Of a DNA stretch of 25,916 bases, positions 1-8,676 are shown piece after piece. The translations under genes and the position numbers were made by a program. The stretch comes from WYEN01 sp049976205 (GTDB taxonomy: Archaea > Thermoproteota > Thermoprotei_A > Sulfolobales > AG1). The notes below the pieces were generated by a model that saw nothing but the letters and a program-made list of their open reading frames with translations, did not search any database and was not told the origin of the DNA. Positions within the stretch are counted from its first letter, which is position 1. Every line of letters begins with the position of its first letter. The stretch spans positions 1 to 25,916 of the forward strand of contig JBMFIR010000020.1 in NCBI GenBank assembly GCA_049976205.1, written 5' to 3'.

Positions 1-141
1 GGATTAGCATCTGTGGCAGCAACTATAGCTCTAGATGCGGAACCTCTTCAAAAAGCACTTAAAAGAATTAGAGAGGGAAGGTTACTTCCTGATCCTTCAG
101 TGGCTCTATCGCCAGCTAATATGTGGCTTTATATGAAATAG
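1..141 (+). CDS. C-terminal end of an unidentified protein (partial)
   Basis: An open frame runs from base 1 to a TAG stop at 139-141 and gives 46 residues, ending in SPANMWLYMK. The 5' part lies outside the window. The fragment has a short hydrophobic stretch, then a charged helix-like segment and a proline-containing tail. I do not recognise the family. It lies 43 nt upstream of the DUF1177 gene on the same strand and may be part of the same operon and pathway, but a TATA-like TTTTAAG just after its stop could also start a separate transcript. Confidence 0.6.
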   Translation, partial: GLASVAATIALDAEPLQKALKRIREGRLLPDPSVALSPANMWLYMK

Positions 142-184
142 TGTTTTAAGCTTCCATGTCTTGTTTGGTTACTGGCGAATACAT

Positions 185-1129
185 ATGTCTCTATTTAAGT
201 ATGTTAGCGAGATAATAGATCTCTTAGATGATTCCAGGGTTAATGGTGATAAAGTAAAGAGATTCTTTGAGGATAAAGGTTTCAAGGATCTATTAATTAG
301 TGTTGAGAGAATTCGTGGTGAGAAAGGATCCACAGATTTCATATCTATAAAAATCCCTGGATCCAAGGGTAAGAGTGTGGGAGGATCTAGTCCTACACTA
401 GGTGTTATTGGTAGATTAGGTGGGATCGGTGCTAGACCAGATCTTGTTGGTCTCGTAAGCGATGCTGATGGAGCAATAGTTGCCTTAGCCGTTGCTTATA
501 AAATTGCTGAGATGAGGTCTCGAGGAGATATTCTCCCAGGAGACGTTATCGTAAATACTCATATATGTCCTAATGCACCAACAAAGCCTCATAAACCAGC
601 TCCCATGATGGATTCACCTGTTGATATATTCACATTACTAAGGAAAGAAGTTAGCAATGAAATGAATGCTATACTATCTATTGATGCCACTAAAGCTAAT
701 TGGCTAATAAAACATACAGGCTTCGCAATAACAGCCACAATAAAAGAGGGCTGGATACTACGTGTAAGCCCAGATCTCATAGATATTTATATAAGAGTAA
801 GTGGTGAGCCACCAGCAATTGTTCCATTAACAATGCAAGATATTCTACCTTTCTCAACACCTGTTTACCATATCAATAGTATAGTGCAACCATGGATCTA
901 TACGACGGCACCTGTGGTTGGAGTAGCTATTACGACAAGATTAGTTGTGCCGGGATCGGCTACAGGAGCAACGAATATATTCTCACTCGAGCAAGCAGCA
1001 AGATTCGTTGTTGAAGTAGCTAAAGACTTCACAATGGGTAGAGCAAAATTCTACGATGAAGAAGAGTGGAATACCATAATTAAGATACACGGTAGAATAG
1101 ATCATATAATGAAGAGAGGAGCACCTTGA
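185..1129 (+). CDS. DUF1177 family protein
   Basis: A soluble protein of about 314 residues with no signal peptide or membrane segment. Conserved-looking features of DUF1177 are the Gly-rich stretch with GGSSPTLGVIGRLGGIGARPD, an acidic SDADGA motif, and a His/Pro-rich segment NTHICPNAPTKPHKPAPMMD that could hold catalytic or metal-binding residues. The reaction is unknown. I chose ATG 185: an upstream in-frame TTG at 161 would add eight residues unlike the rest, and neither start has a strong Shine-Dalgarno. The stop overlaps the TTG start of the racemase gene (TTGA), so the two are translationally coupled. From family knowledge, DUF1177 genes often sit with AroM, DUF917 and peptide-transport genes, as here, so a catabolic role on a peptide or modified amino acid is inferred. 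Confidence 0.8.
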   Translation: MSLFKYVSEIIDLLDDSRVNGDKVKRFFEDKGFKDLLISVERIRGEKGSTDFISIKIPGSKGKSVGGSSPTLGVIGRLGGIGARPDLVGLVSDADGAIVALAVAYKIAEMRSRGDILPGDVIVNTHICPNAPTKPHKPAPMMDSPVDIFTLLRKEVSNEMNAILSIDATKANWLIKHTGFAITATIKEGWILRVSPDLIDIYIRVSGEPPAIVPLTMQDILPFSTPVYHINSIVQPWIYTTAPVVGVAITTRLVVPGSATGATNIFSLEQAARFVVEVAKDFTMGRAKFYDEEEWNTIIKIHGRIDHIMKRGAP

Positions 1130-1791
1130 ACTCTACATTTCGTGTAGGATTAATCCGCGTAGTCACTCTAAGAGACGAGGAATTACTCAATGCACATGCT
1201 CTAATGATACAAAAGATCCTGCCTGAACTCAAGGTCGAGAGCCGTTGTATCGAAGATCAGCCGGAGGGAATATATAATGATGAGACTGAGAAAAAAGCTG
1301 TGCCCAAAATAATTAGATTAGCAAAAGATTTTGAGAAAGAAGGTTTTGATGCGGTAATAATTAGCTGCGCAGCTGATCCCGGTGTAGAGGAGTTAAGAAA
1401 ACAATTAAAGATCCCTGTTATAGGAGCTGGGTCTGCAGCCGCGTCTCTGGCTCTAGCGTATGGTAAGAGAATAGGTGTCCTAAATCTGACCAGAGAAACA
1501 CCTAGGGTAATAAGTGAGATACTAGGCCCTCACTTAGTCGCTGAGGAAAGTCCCAGAGACGTTAAGAACACACTTGATCTATTTACAGAAAGAGGTTTAA
1601 AAAATGCTCTAGAAGCGCTTGAGAAACTATTAAGAAAAGACATAGATGTTATTTTATTAGGATGTACAGGATATTCAACAATAGGTTTAGCAGATTATGC
1701 CAAGAAAATAAATTCTAAACCCATAATAGATCCCGTGATCGCTTCAGGCTTCGTAACATACTCTTTATTAAAAATGAGAAGAGGTGAGTAA
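1126..1791 (+). CDS. Asp/Glu/hydantoin racemase superfamily protein
   Basis: A 221-residue cytoplasmic protein of the Asp/Glu racemase superfamily. The two catalytic cysteines expected of the family, one per pseudo-symmetric lobe, are visible as C81 in SCAADPG and C180 in LLGCTGYS; the segment around GAGSAAASLALA matches the middle of the fold. Members racemise amino acids or hydantoins by two-base, cofactor-free proton transfer, or do related decarboxylase or isomerase chemistry. The TTG start at 1126 is supported by an AGAGGAG Shine-Dalgarno at about 1115-1121 and overlaps the DUF1177 stop. The 3' end overlaps the DUF917 start by 8 nt. With a thiohydantoin-desulfurase-like gene next door, a hydantoin-type substrate is plausible but not shown. 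Confidence 0.8.
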   Translation: MNSTFRVGLIRVVTLRDEELLNAHALMIQKILPELKVESRCIEDQPEGIYNDETEKKAVPKIIRLAKDFEKEGFDAVIISCAADPGVEELRKQLKIPVIGAGSAAASLALAYGKRIGVLNLTRETPRVISEILGPHLVAEESPRDVKNTLDLFTERGLKNALEALEKLLRKDIDVILLGCTGYSTIGLADYAKKINSKPIIDPVIASGFVTYSLLKMRRGE

Positions 1792-2869
1792 TATAGTTAG
1801 AGTAAAAATAGATGAGAAAATAGCTAAAGCAGCTGTTTATGGAGGAGCTTTCTTAGGAGGTGGTGGAGGAGGCGATCTTAGAGAGGGTCTAAGAACAATT
1901 GAGATAGCATTATCTTTAGGAGATATCTATATAGTCAGTATAGATGAGATCCCTAGAGAAGCATATATTGCTACGGCATCAATAGTAGGTGCTCCAGCGG
2001 CCAAGGAGAGATATGTTAAGTATTCTCATATGATAAAAGCATTCGAGCTATTAATTGAAGCAGCTGAGAACACTCCTATAAAAGGGATCATATCATCTGA
2101 GAACGGCGGAGCTTCAACAACCAATGGCTGGATACCTGCTGCAGCACTCGAGCTCCCTATAGTGGATGCTCCCGCTGATGGAAGAGCTCATCCATCAGGT
2201 GTCATGGGCTCAATGGGTCTTCATAAGAGAGTAGATTACGTATCGGTTCAAGCTGGTGTTGGGGGAGATAAGAGCAGTGGAAGATATATTGAGATCGTTG
2301 TCAGAGGCAGCCTGGAGAGAGCGGATAAATTAATTAGAGAGGCGGCTGTTCAAGCAGGAGGAATGATTGCTGTAGCTAGAAATCCTGTTGAGAGAGACTA
2401 TGTGGCTGAGAATGCAGCAGTAGGAGGTTTAAGTAAAGCTATAGAGTTAGGTGAGATAATAATTAAGAATATATCGGATCCTATAAAACTCTGCGAAGAA
2501 GTGATCAGGCATTTGGGTGGGGGAGAGATATTAGATAGAGGTGTAGTCGTTGATAAATCTCTAAGAACAGTAGGGGGATACGATGTGGGAGAAGTAGTAA
2601 TTCAAGGATCCCGAGACAATTATTTAGTTACTTTCTGGAATGAGTATATGACTATAGAGTCAAGAGATAAGATCTTGGCAGCATTCCCAGATCTCATAGT
2701 CACTCTTGATGCTAAGACTTCATTATCGCTCACATCAGCTGAGATAAAGAAAGGAGATGAGGTGTTTCTAGTTAGTGTGCCTAAGCAATATATTCCTTTA
2801 GGTTCTGGTGTTAAAGATCCTGATATACTAAGATCTGTTGAGAGTATTATTGGTAAGAGAATTCTTTGA
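1784..2869 (+). CDS. DUF917 / S-methyl-thiohydantoin desulfurase-like protein
   Basis: A 361-residue soluble protein with the layout of the DUF917 family, which Pfam now names S-Me-THD. Near the N terminus is the Gly-rich GGAFLGGGGGGD motif; around residues 100-145 lies SSENGGASTTNGW followed by LPIVDAPADGRAHPSG, and the C terminus has a PLGSGVKDPD-type motif. Characterised relatives act on S-methyl-thiohydantoins; the substrate here is unknown. The GTG start at 1784 lies inside the end of the racemase gene behind a GAGAAGAGG purine tract, so the product depends on translation of the gene before it. It is the last gene of the + operon; the next gene converges on it 13 nt away. The family call is firm, the function is not. 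Confidence 0.8.
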   Translation: MSNIVRVKIDEKIAKAAVYGGAFLGGGGGGDLREGLRTIEIALSLGDIYIVSIDEIPREAYIATASIVGAPAAKERYVKYSHMIKAFELLIEAAENTPIKGIISSENGGASTTNGWIPAAALELPIVDAPADGRAHPSGVMGSMGLHKRVDYVSVQAGVGGDKSSGRYIEIVVRGSLERADKLIREAAVQAGGMIAVARNPVERDYVAENAAVGGLSKAIELGEIIIKNISDPIKLCEEVIRHLGGGEILDRGVVVDKSLRTVGGYDVGEVVIQGSRDNYLVTFWNEYMTIESRDKILAAFPDLIVTLDAKTSLSLTSAEIKKGDEVFLVSVPKQYIPLGSGVKDPDILRSVESIIGKRIL

Positions 2870-2882
2870 GAAAAAGAAAGAA

Positions 2883-3164
2883 TTATTTTAAATACTTAAT
2901 AGTTTTCTCTGCTAATACCTTGTTTAATCTCATAATAAATTCTTTGAATTTATCCGGATCATACATTAATAAGTGCATATCACGATCAATCCAATTCCTA
3001 AGATCTTTTAACTCTTCCAAGAGATTTTCTTCTAGAGGTAGATTTAATTCTATTAGGATATCTATGAATCTCCTCATGGCGTCAACACATCTTAATGGAC
3101 CGTATTCTCTTGGTTCACCGAATAATCCTTCAGAGCTAGATGATAAAAAAGCCAGGAATTCCAT
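2883..3164 (-). CDS. small conserved protein, possibly DUF6092-like
   Basis: A 93-residue protein if started at ATG 3164. It is helical, with a recognisable central segment GEPREYGPLRCVDAMRRF that resembles small DUF6092-type proteins (recalled, not searched); no function is known. It is the second gene of a pair with the nitroreductase, whose stop is at 3215. The ATG at 3164 has no Shine-Dalgarno, whereas a GAGGTGA motif overlapping the upstream stop sits 6 nt before an in-frame ATA codon at 3201-3203. Starting there would add a charged helix (ISEEIKDKVKEKV, with I as the initiator) and give 106 residues. I give the conventional start here and treat the ATA start as a finding. Confidence 0.65.
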   Translation of the reverse strand: MEFLAFLSSSSEGLFGEPREYGPLRCVDAMRRFIDILIELNLPLEENLLEELKDLRNWIDRDMHLLMYDPDKFKEFIMRLNKVLAEKTIKYLK

Positions 3165-3214
3165 TACTTTTTCTTTAACTTTATCTTTTATTTCTTCAGA
3201 TATTTTAATTCACC

Positions 3215-3745
3215 TCACTCTATCCATGTACTTATTTTATCTAAAGATATTCTCGGTGTAGGCTCCGGAATAATTTTTGGTTTACCTATTAAAACTATCA
3301 TTATTGGCTCTATATGATCCAGCAGGCCGAGAATTGTTTTTATAGCATTTCTAGAGAAAGAAACTATAGGATTTGTTCCTAGACCTAGTGAATGAGCTAA
3401 TAAAGCTATTGTCTGAAAAGCTATTCCCACATGTATATAGTTTAGCCATTGCGCAGCATGTGGACCACCCTTCTCCAGAGCCCACTTAAGATCTGAACAT
3501 ATAACTATTGCAATAGGATTTGCATCTCCTATCCATCCAGGTGAAAACATTTTGATTAGTCTAAGAATCTTTTTATTCGTCACAATAATAAATCTGAGAT
3601 CTTGGAGATTACTTCCTGTAGGGATCCATCTCGTTATATCGAGTATCTTAACTATTGTTTCCTTAGGGATCTCATCGCTCGTAAAGTATCTTATAGTTCT
3701 TCTGGTTCTTATTAATTCCTCGAGTACCCTAAGTTTCTCCTCCAC
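3215..3745 (-). CDS. nitroreductase family flavoprotein
   Basis: A 176-residue FMN-dependent nitroreductase-fold protein. The N-terminal RRTIRYFTSDEIP motif (residues 15-27) supplies the Arg residues that hold the FMN phosphate, followed by WIPTGSNLQDLRF (residues 40-52) and the GLGT segment at 121-124. Such enzymes reduce nitro groups, quinones, enones or diketopiperazines with NAD(P)H; the substrate cannot be read here. The GTG start is fixed because an in-frame TGA lies two codons upstream. A 72 nt gap separates it from the binding-protein gene, containing a T-rich tract and a TTAAAAATTT TATA-like box at about 3779-3788, so it may have its own promoter as well as read-through. Its stop overlaps the Shine-Dalgarno of the next gene. 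Confidence 0.8.
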   Translation of the reverse strand: MEEKLRVLEELIRTRRTIRYFTSDEIPKETIVKILDITRWIPTGSNLQDLRFIIVTNKKILRLIKMFSPGWIGDANPIAIVICSDLKWALEKGGPHAAQWLNYIHVGIAFQTIALLAHSLGLGTNPIVSFSRNAIKTILGLLDHIEPIMIVLIGKPKIIPEPTPRISLDKISTWIE

Positions 3746-3817
3746 GGTTCAATCCCTTGGAAAAGACATCAGTAATTAAATTTTTAAAAAAGAAAATTTT
3801 TATTATAGTTCATCACT

Positions 3818-5740
3818 TTATTTTCTTCTACGAACCAGGTACAATGAGGCTCCAATAATAACCACGAGTATAACAACCCCTATTGCAATAATAGCTTCGG
3901 TAGATAGAGTTGGGGCGGCAGGTGTTGTAGGAACTGGAGTAGTTATCATTGGCGGAGTTGATGTAGTAGTTGTTGTGGGCGTGGGAGTTGATACGGTGAT
4001 TATAGGACTAGTTGTTGTAGGAGTTGGTGTAGTAGTTGTTATAGGTGTTGTAATTGGTAATGTCTTTAAGAAGATCTTTTCTGGCCTCATGTATGCAGTT
4101 CCCCAACCATTCTCCCACACACCTGGTTGTAATTCATCTGAAAACGCCGTATTTAGTGCAGCTATAAAAGTTCTTGAAACAAGCCATACACCCGGTTGAT
4201 CCTCTGTTATAATGTCTAGAGCTTTCTTAACCAATTCTATCTGCTTTGTTTTATTAATCTCTTTCTCTGCAGCGAATAAATACTCGTCTGCTCTAGGATC
4301 ATCAAATCCCATAGCATTTGACCAAGAAGCTCTCACAATACCTCGTTTAGTAAAGTATTGGATGAAGTATGCTGGACCGGGACCCTCAACGAATGGGAAT
4401 ATACTCATGTCAAAGTCCCAGTTTCTAAATACTGTCTGGTGCCAAGCCGCAGTATCAAGAGTTATTATTTGAACATCTATACCTACCTGCTTCAGAAAAT
4501 CTCTTATTAACTGAGCCTCTTGAACATACCAGGGATAAGATGTTGCATCAATTGTTAGCCTAAGCCTAAATCTTATTCCATCAGGCCCTCTCTTGTACCC
4601 AGCTTCATCTAATAACTTGTTAGCCTCATCAGGATTATAATCTGGTTGTTTAGCTGTAGGCATAAACATTGCAGTTGCCGGAACATTAGGAACTATCTTG
4701 CTAAGAGGCTCCACCTTGCCGTAGTAAACAAGTTCCGCAATAGCTGTTCTATTAATAGCCATTGCAATCGCTTTTCTAACCCTTACATCTTTCAGAGGTG
4801 CTGGACCATCTGGATGCAAGTTGAAACCTAAGAAATCAATAGATCCTCCCGGACTAGGGAAGAACCACACCTTAAGATTAGGTAATTTACCTTCTTTAAT
4901 CATCTTCTCAAGAGCAACGGCGTCCGACATTGTTAATCCGTAATTCCAGACAAAATCTATTTCTCCTTTCTGCAGAGCTAGAGCCATTGCGCTTGAGCTA
5001 GGAATAATCTTAAATATAATAGCATCTAAATACGGTAACCCTTTCTTCCAATAATGATCATTTCTGACAAGCTTTATATACTGCCCCTTAACCCATTCCG
5101 CAAATTTGAAGGGTCCGGTACCTACAGGCTTTAGATTATATGGATTATTAACTATGTCAGTACCCTCATAGAGGTGTTTAGGACTTATACATGTCCCAGC
5201 TCCTCCGAAATAGCCTGGATAGAGTATTAGACCCCACGTGGTGTTGAACTTAAATATAACAGTGTAATTATCTGGGGTCTCGATACCCTCCAGATACTTC
5301 CACATCCCAGCTATAAAGCTATTAAATTTAGGACCTATCACCTCATAAGTATATTTTACATCAGCTGACGTAAATGGATAACCATCATGCCACGTAGCAT
5401 TTTTAATTAAATGGAATATTACGAGCATTTTTCCATCTGGTGTAACTGTTATATTCCAGGACTCAGCGAGATCCGGAACCCAATCAAGTGTATTAGGATC
5501 AAAATCTATTAAAGAATTACATATAGGCGTCACAACCTGATAATAAACCCATGTGGGAGCCCCAGTAAGAACTAGATTAGGAGGCTCCGAAGGGATGCCA
5601 ACTACCAATACGCCTCCATATCTCGGCTGTACAGTCTCTCCATAGACTAAGTAATAAGATGTCTCTAACGATAAGAGTAGTATGACCGTGATTGATATTA
5701 ATGTTATTAAAAATTTTTTATTAGAAATACTAGTTCTCAC
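3818..5740 (-). CDS. ABC-type dipeptide/oligopeptide substrate-binding protein (family 5), membrane-anchored
   Basis: A 640-residue extracytoplasmic solute-binding protein of the SBP_bac_5 (DppA/OppA/NikA) type. An N-terminal hydrophobic signal spans about residues 9-32. Conserved family segments include a DLAESWNI-like motif, the HDGYPFTSADVKYTYE region and, later, RVRKAIAMAINR. After about residue 555 comes a Thr/Pro stalk of some 50 residues, then a transmembrane anchor with an RRRK stop-transfer end. This stalk-plus-anchor design is typical of crenarchaeal binding proteins displayed in the space under the S-layer. The start is GTG 5740 with GAGGT 7 nt upstream. It follows the permease and ATPase genes in the same direction but has its own TATA-like box in the 96 nt gap, which would allow higher expression than the membrane parts. 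Ligand specificity is not readable. Confidence 0.9.
   Translation of the reverse strand: MRTSISNKKFLITLISITVILLLSLETSYYLVYGETVQPRYGGVLVVGIPSEPPNLVLTGAPTWVYYQVVTPICNSLIDFDPNTLDWVPDLAESWNITVTPDGKMLVIFHLIKNATWHDGYPFTSADVKYTYEVIGPKFNSFIAGMWKYLEGIETPDNYTVIFKFNTTWGLILYPGYFGGAGTCISPKHLYEGTDIVNNPYNLKPVGTGPFKFAEWVKGQYIKLVRNDHYWKKGLPYLDAIIFKIIPSSSAMALALQKGEIDFVWNYGLTMSDAVALEKMIKEGKLPNLKVWFFPSPGGSIDFLGFNLHPDGPAPLKDVRVRKAIAMAINRTAIAELVYYGKVEPLSKIVPNVPATAMFMPTAKQPDYNPDEANKLLDEAGYKRGPDGIRFRLRLTIDATSYPWYVQEAQLIRDFLKQVGIDVQIITLDTAAWHQTVFRNWDFDMSIFPFVEGPGPAYFIQYFTKRGIVRASWSNAMGFDDPRADEYLFAAEKEINKTKQIELVKKALDIITEDQPGVWLVSRTFIAALNTAFSDELQPGVWENGWGTAYMRPEKIFLKTLPITTPITTTTPTPTTTSPIITVSTPTPTTTTTSTPPMITTPVPTTPAAPTLSTEAIIAIGVVILVVIIGASLYLVRRRK
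3930..4065. repeat. low-complexity Thr/Pro stalk-coding repeat
   Basis: An imperfect run of short GTTGTNG/TAGTNGTTG units on the + strand, which on the coding (-) strand gives alternating Thr and Pro codons. It encodes the stalk of the binding protein and is likely prone to length change by slippage. It is not a mobile or CRISPR-type repeat. Confidence 0.7.
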
Positions 5741-5836
5741 CTTTATTACCTCAGTCTTTAATAGAATTAGAAGTATTTTAAATTTTTTGTTTTCGATCGC
5801 TTGTGAAGCAGTTTAATTTATTAATATTAAAAAGAT
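5741..5836 (-). promoter_or_regulatory. probable terminator-plus-promoter gap before the binding-protein gene
   Basis: Read on the - strand, this 96 nt gap starts with a T-rich tract just after the permease stop (CTTTTTAATATT), then an AT-rich AATTTAAAATAC box at about 5773-5785 that fits an archaeal TATA element. About 25 nt further on would put a start site near 5755, leaving a short leader with GAGGTAATAAAG before the GTG. Partial termination plus re-initiation would let the binding protein be made in excess. Confidence 0.45.
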
Positions 5837-6691
5837 CTAGGAAGCTCTTCTCAGTCTAGGATTCATGTACTCGATTAATCCATCTCCTAATAAATTAAAG
5901 CCTAAGATCATTAATGATAGGAAGATTCCTGGGAATAAAGACATCCACCAAGCATTCATTAAGATATGTTGCTGAGCATCATTAAGAAGCATACCTAGAC
6001 TTGGAACATTAGGGTCGCTAACACCTAAGAATCCTAGCCCTGCCTCTACAAGAACGTTGCTACTGGCTTGAAGAGCAATATATGGTATTATAGGAGGTAG
6101 TGCATTAGGTAAGAGCTCTGAGAATATGATTCTAGTATCGCTCAAACCTATTACTCTGGCTGCCTCTATAAATGTTAATTGTTTAATGGATAATATCATT
6201 GCTCGGGTCATTCTAGCAATACCTGGCCAACTAGTGACTCCGATCGCGAGTGTTATATTGTATATGTTAGGGCCTAGTATAGTAGCAATTAATAGTGCCA
6301 GTAGGAACTGAGGTATAATAAAGGCCATATCAACTATTCTCATTAAAAGATCGTCTATGAAGCCTCCGTAATAACCAGCTAAGGTTCCAATCATGATCCC
6401 TATTACCATTGCTATAACAGCTGATAATACACCCACGAAAAGCGATGTTCTTATACCGTAGATAACATTGGTATATATATCTCCACCAAGATCATCTGTT
6501 CCGAAAGGATGCTGAAGAGATGGTGGTTGATATGGTGGTCCCTCCATAGCCATTAATGGTTGATACCATGTTATGTATGAAGCTAGTAAACCTAGAGAAA
6601 CAATTACGCTAATCATAATTACTCCTAGAAGTAATCTAATATTTGATTTTATTATTTTTAATTTTTCGATAATTAAAATTCCTCTCTTCAT
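5837..6691 (-). CDS. ABC transporter permease, DppC/OppC type
   Basis: About 284 residues, an inner-membrane permease of the dipeptide/oligopeptide ABC importer with about six transmembrane helices. The family hallmarks are the N-terminal extracytoplasmic segment with PPYQPPSLQHPFGTDDLGGD and the cytoplasmic EAA loop ARVIGLSDTRIIFSELLPNA, which docks onto the ATPases. I chose ATG 6691 because AGGTGC lies at the usual distance before it; the longest frame (from 6736) would overlap the preceding permease gene and add non-family residues. GTG 6697 is a close alternative. It forms a heterodimeric channel with the DppB-type permease encoded just upstream. Confidence 0.9.
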   Translation of the reverse strand: MKRGILIIEKLKIIKSNIRLLLGVIMISVIVSLGLLASYITWYQPLMAMEGPPYQPPSLQHPFGTDDLGGDIYTNVIYGIRTSLFVGVLSAVIAMVIGIMIGTLAGYYGGFIDDLLMRIVDMAFIIPQFLLALLIATILGPNIYNITLAIGVTSWPGIARMTRAMILSIKQLTFIEAARVIGLSDTRIIFSELLPNALPPIIPYIALQASSNVLVEAGLGFLGVSDPNVPSLGMLLNDAQQHILMNAWWMSLFPGIFLSLMILGFNLLGDGLIEYMNPRLRRAS

Positions 6692-6701
6692 AATCACGCA
6701 C

Positions 6702-7673
6702 CTACTCTCTCTTAATCCTTGGATCAAGTAATCCATATAGTATGTCTACGATCAAATTGATCGTTATAACTATCAAAGCCCCGTATATAAAGATCCCTAG
6801 TAGAACAGGGTAGTCTCTTAACTGAAGTGAGCTGTAAAGCAAGGATCCCATACCAGGCCACGCAAAAATTGTTTCGGTAACAATAGCGCCTACTAATAAA
6901 ACCCCTGTATTAAAGCCTATAAAGGTCACCACTGGTATAAGAGCATTTCTGAGAGCGTGTCTAAAAATAACTCTTCTCTCTGGGAGACCCTTAGCTCTAG
7001 CAGTAATTATGAAATCTTGAGACATTGTCTCCAGAACACTTCCTCTAGTAACCCTCGTTATGTATGCTATATTGAAAATAGCTAGTGTTGTTGCTGGAAG
7101 CACTAGATGATATAGTACATCAAGATAATAGTAGATACCAGTATAGGTTGTTGTTAAAGAAATCATTCCACCCGTAGGAAACCATCCCAGATCCATGGAG
7201 AAAATAATCAGCATCAATTGCCCTAACCAGAAATATGGTATTGAGATACCGAGTAGAGATAATATAGATATTATGCTATCAACAACTCCTCTCTTGGCAG
7301 CGGCTAAGGTTCCTAGTAACACACCAATTAATGACGCTATGAACATAGATGTTAGAACAAGTAGAAATGTAGCTGGTAATCTCTCTAGTATTAATTTTGT
7401 CACAGGCTCTGATCTGAAGTATGAGTAGCCTAAATCTCCTCTCAGAACATTCTCTATATAAATTATTAGTTGCTCATATAGAGGTTTATCGAGACCGAAT
7501 CTATGTCGAACAGCTTTTATAAACTCAGGATCCGTGACCTGACCCGCTAAAATATATGTGGGGTCTCCAGGTGCTAAATGTATTAGTAAGAATGTGACTA
7601 TTATTACACTAAAGAATAGTGCTGTGTATAATATTATTCTTCTGATAATAAACATCTTAAAGCCAGATACCAT
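6702..7673 (-). CDS. ABC transporter permease, DppB/OppB type
   Basis: About 323 residues with six predicted transmembrane helices. Family marks are the start-proximal RRIILYTALFFSV helix, the LIHLAPGDP motif, a SYFRSEPVTKLILERLPAT segment and the EAA loop ARAKGLPERRVIFRHALRNA. ATG 7673 is preferred because GGTGA lies 5 nt before it, matching other genes here; GTG 7682 is also possible. It starts just after the OppF-type ATPase gene and ends 10 nt before the second permease, so ATPases and permeases are co-transcribed. Confidence 0.9.
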   Translation of the reverse strand: MVSGFKMFIIRRIILYTALFFSVIIVTFLLIHLAPGDPTYILAGQVTDPEFIKAVRHRFGLDKPLYEQLIIYIENVLRGDLGYSYFRSEPVTKLILERLPATFLLVLTSMFIASLIGVLLGTLAAAKRGVVDSIISILSLLGISIPYFWLGQLMLIIFSMDLGWFPTGGMISLTTTYTGIYYYLDVLYHLVLPATTLAIFNIAYITRVTRGSVLETMSQDFIITARAKGLPERRVIFRHALRNALIPVVTFIGFNTGVLLVGAIVTETIFAWPGMGSLLYSSLQLRDYPVLLGIFIYGALIVITINLIVDILYGLLDPRIKRE

Positions 7674-7690
7674 ATCTCTCACCCTACCCT

Positions 7691-8671
7691 CTATTCATAT
7701 AGCCAACAAGCAACATATCTACCATCATCTAATTTTTTGAGAGGAGGATCTTCTCTTCTGCATTTATCAGTAGCAAAGGGGCATCTATTGTAGAAGGGGC
7801 AGCCTCTGAACTCAGTAGTTGATGTAATAGGTTCCCCAGATGCAAGTATTTTCTTATTTCTCTCGATCCTAGGATCAGGAACAGGTACTGCCGTCATAAG
7901 TGCTGATGTATATGGATGTTTAGGATTCTGAATAATCTTCTTAGTATCTCCATATTCAACAACTCTACCCAAGTACATAACTAAGGTCTTTTCAGCGAGC
8001 GCATATATAAGTGATATATCATGTGATATTATGATATAAGATAACTCTCCCCTCCTATCATCATATATCTTTTTAAATAGCTCCACTACTTGTCTCTTTA
8101 ACGAGGCATCTAAAGCAGATGTTGGCTCATCTGCTATAAGAAGCTCTGGGTCAAGAGCAATAGCTCTGGCAATATTAACTCTCTGTCTCTGACCACCACT
8201 TAATTCATGGGGGTATCTCTCAAGAAATATATGTGGTGGTGTGAGACCTACTTCCTCAAGAAGAGAAGAGATTCTTTCGAGGATCTCTTTATCGCTAAGA
8301 TCCGTGTGTATCTTGTATACCTGCTCAAGGGTCTGCCTAATAGTTTTCCTGGGATTCAGAGAAGCTGATATATCTTGAAAAATCATTTGCATCTTAGGTC
8401 TGAGTTTCTTAAGATCTTTTTTCTTTAGCATATATATATTAACACCTTTGAAATACGTGGCTCCAGAAGTTGGTTCAATAAGCCTTATTATCAACTTAGC
8501 AAGAGTTGTTTTTCCCGACCCGCTCTCCCCAACCACACCTAGAGACTCGCCTTGTCTTAATTCAAAAGATACATTATCCACAGCTCTGACATATATCTTG
8601 GATCTGCTTAAGAAACCTCTGCTAAGTGGGAAATATTTCTTGAGGCCCCTAACCTCTAGAAATCGGCTCAT
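7691..8671 (-). CDS. ABC transporter ATPase, DppF/OppF type
   Basis: A 326-residue cytoplasmic ATPase. Walker A is GESGSGKT (48-55), the Q-loop FQD lies at 97-99, the signature LSGGQ at 156-160, Walker B LLIADEPT at 176-183 and the switch His at 216. The C-terminal oligopeptide-transporter extension carries four cysteines (C290, C296, C303, C321) as in relatives of this family, some of which bind an Fe-S cluster. The Shine-Dalgarno GAGAGGTGA overlaps the stop of the partner ATPase gene, so the two subunits are translated in coupled fashion. It works as a heterodimer with the DppD-type ATPase to drive import. Confidence 0.92.
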   Translation of the reverse strand: MSRFLEVRGLKKYFPLSRGFLSRSKIYVRAVDNVSFELRQGESLGVVGESGSGKTTLAKLIIRLIEPTSGATYFKGVNIYMLKKKDLKKLRPKMQMIFQDISASLNPRKTIRQTLEQVYKIHTDLSDKEILERISSLLEEVGLTPPHIFLERYPHELSGGQRQRVNIARAIALDPELLIADEPTSALDASLKRQVVELFKKIYDDRRGELSYIIISHDISLIYALAEKTLVMYLGRVVEYGDTKKIIQNPKHPYTSALMTAVPVPDPRIERNKKILASGEPITSTTEFRGCPFYNRCPFATDKCRREDPPLKKLDDGRYVACWLYE

Positions 8672-8676
8672 TTAAT

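Noticed and set aside
2866..3261. 131-residue + strand open frame opposite the small protein and nitroreductase end
   Set aside because: It is Ser/Asn-rich low-complexity antisense sequence; the - strand genes in the same place have family-like motifs and Shine-Dalgarno signals.
4021..4140. Open frames on the + strand across the binding-protein gene
   Set aside because: They are shadows caused by the Thr/Pro repeat codons, which read as Val/Gly-rich on the other strand.
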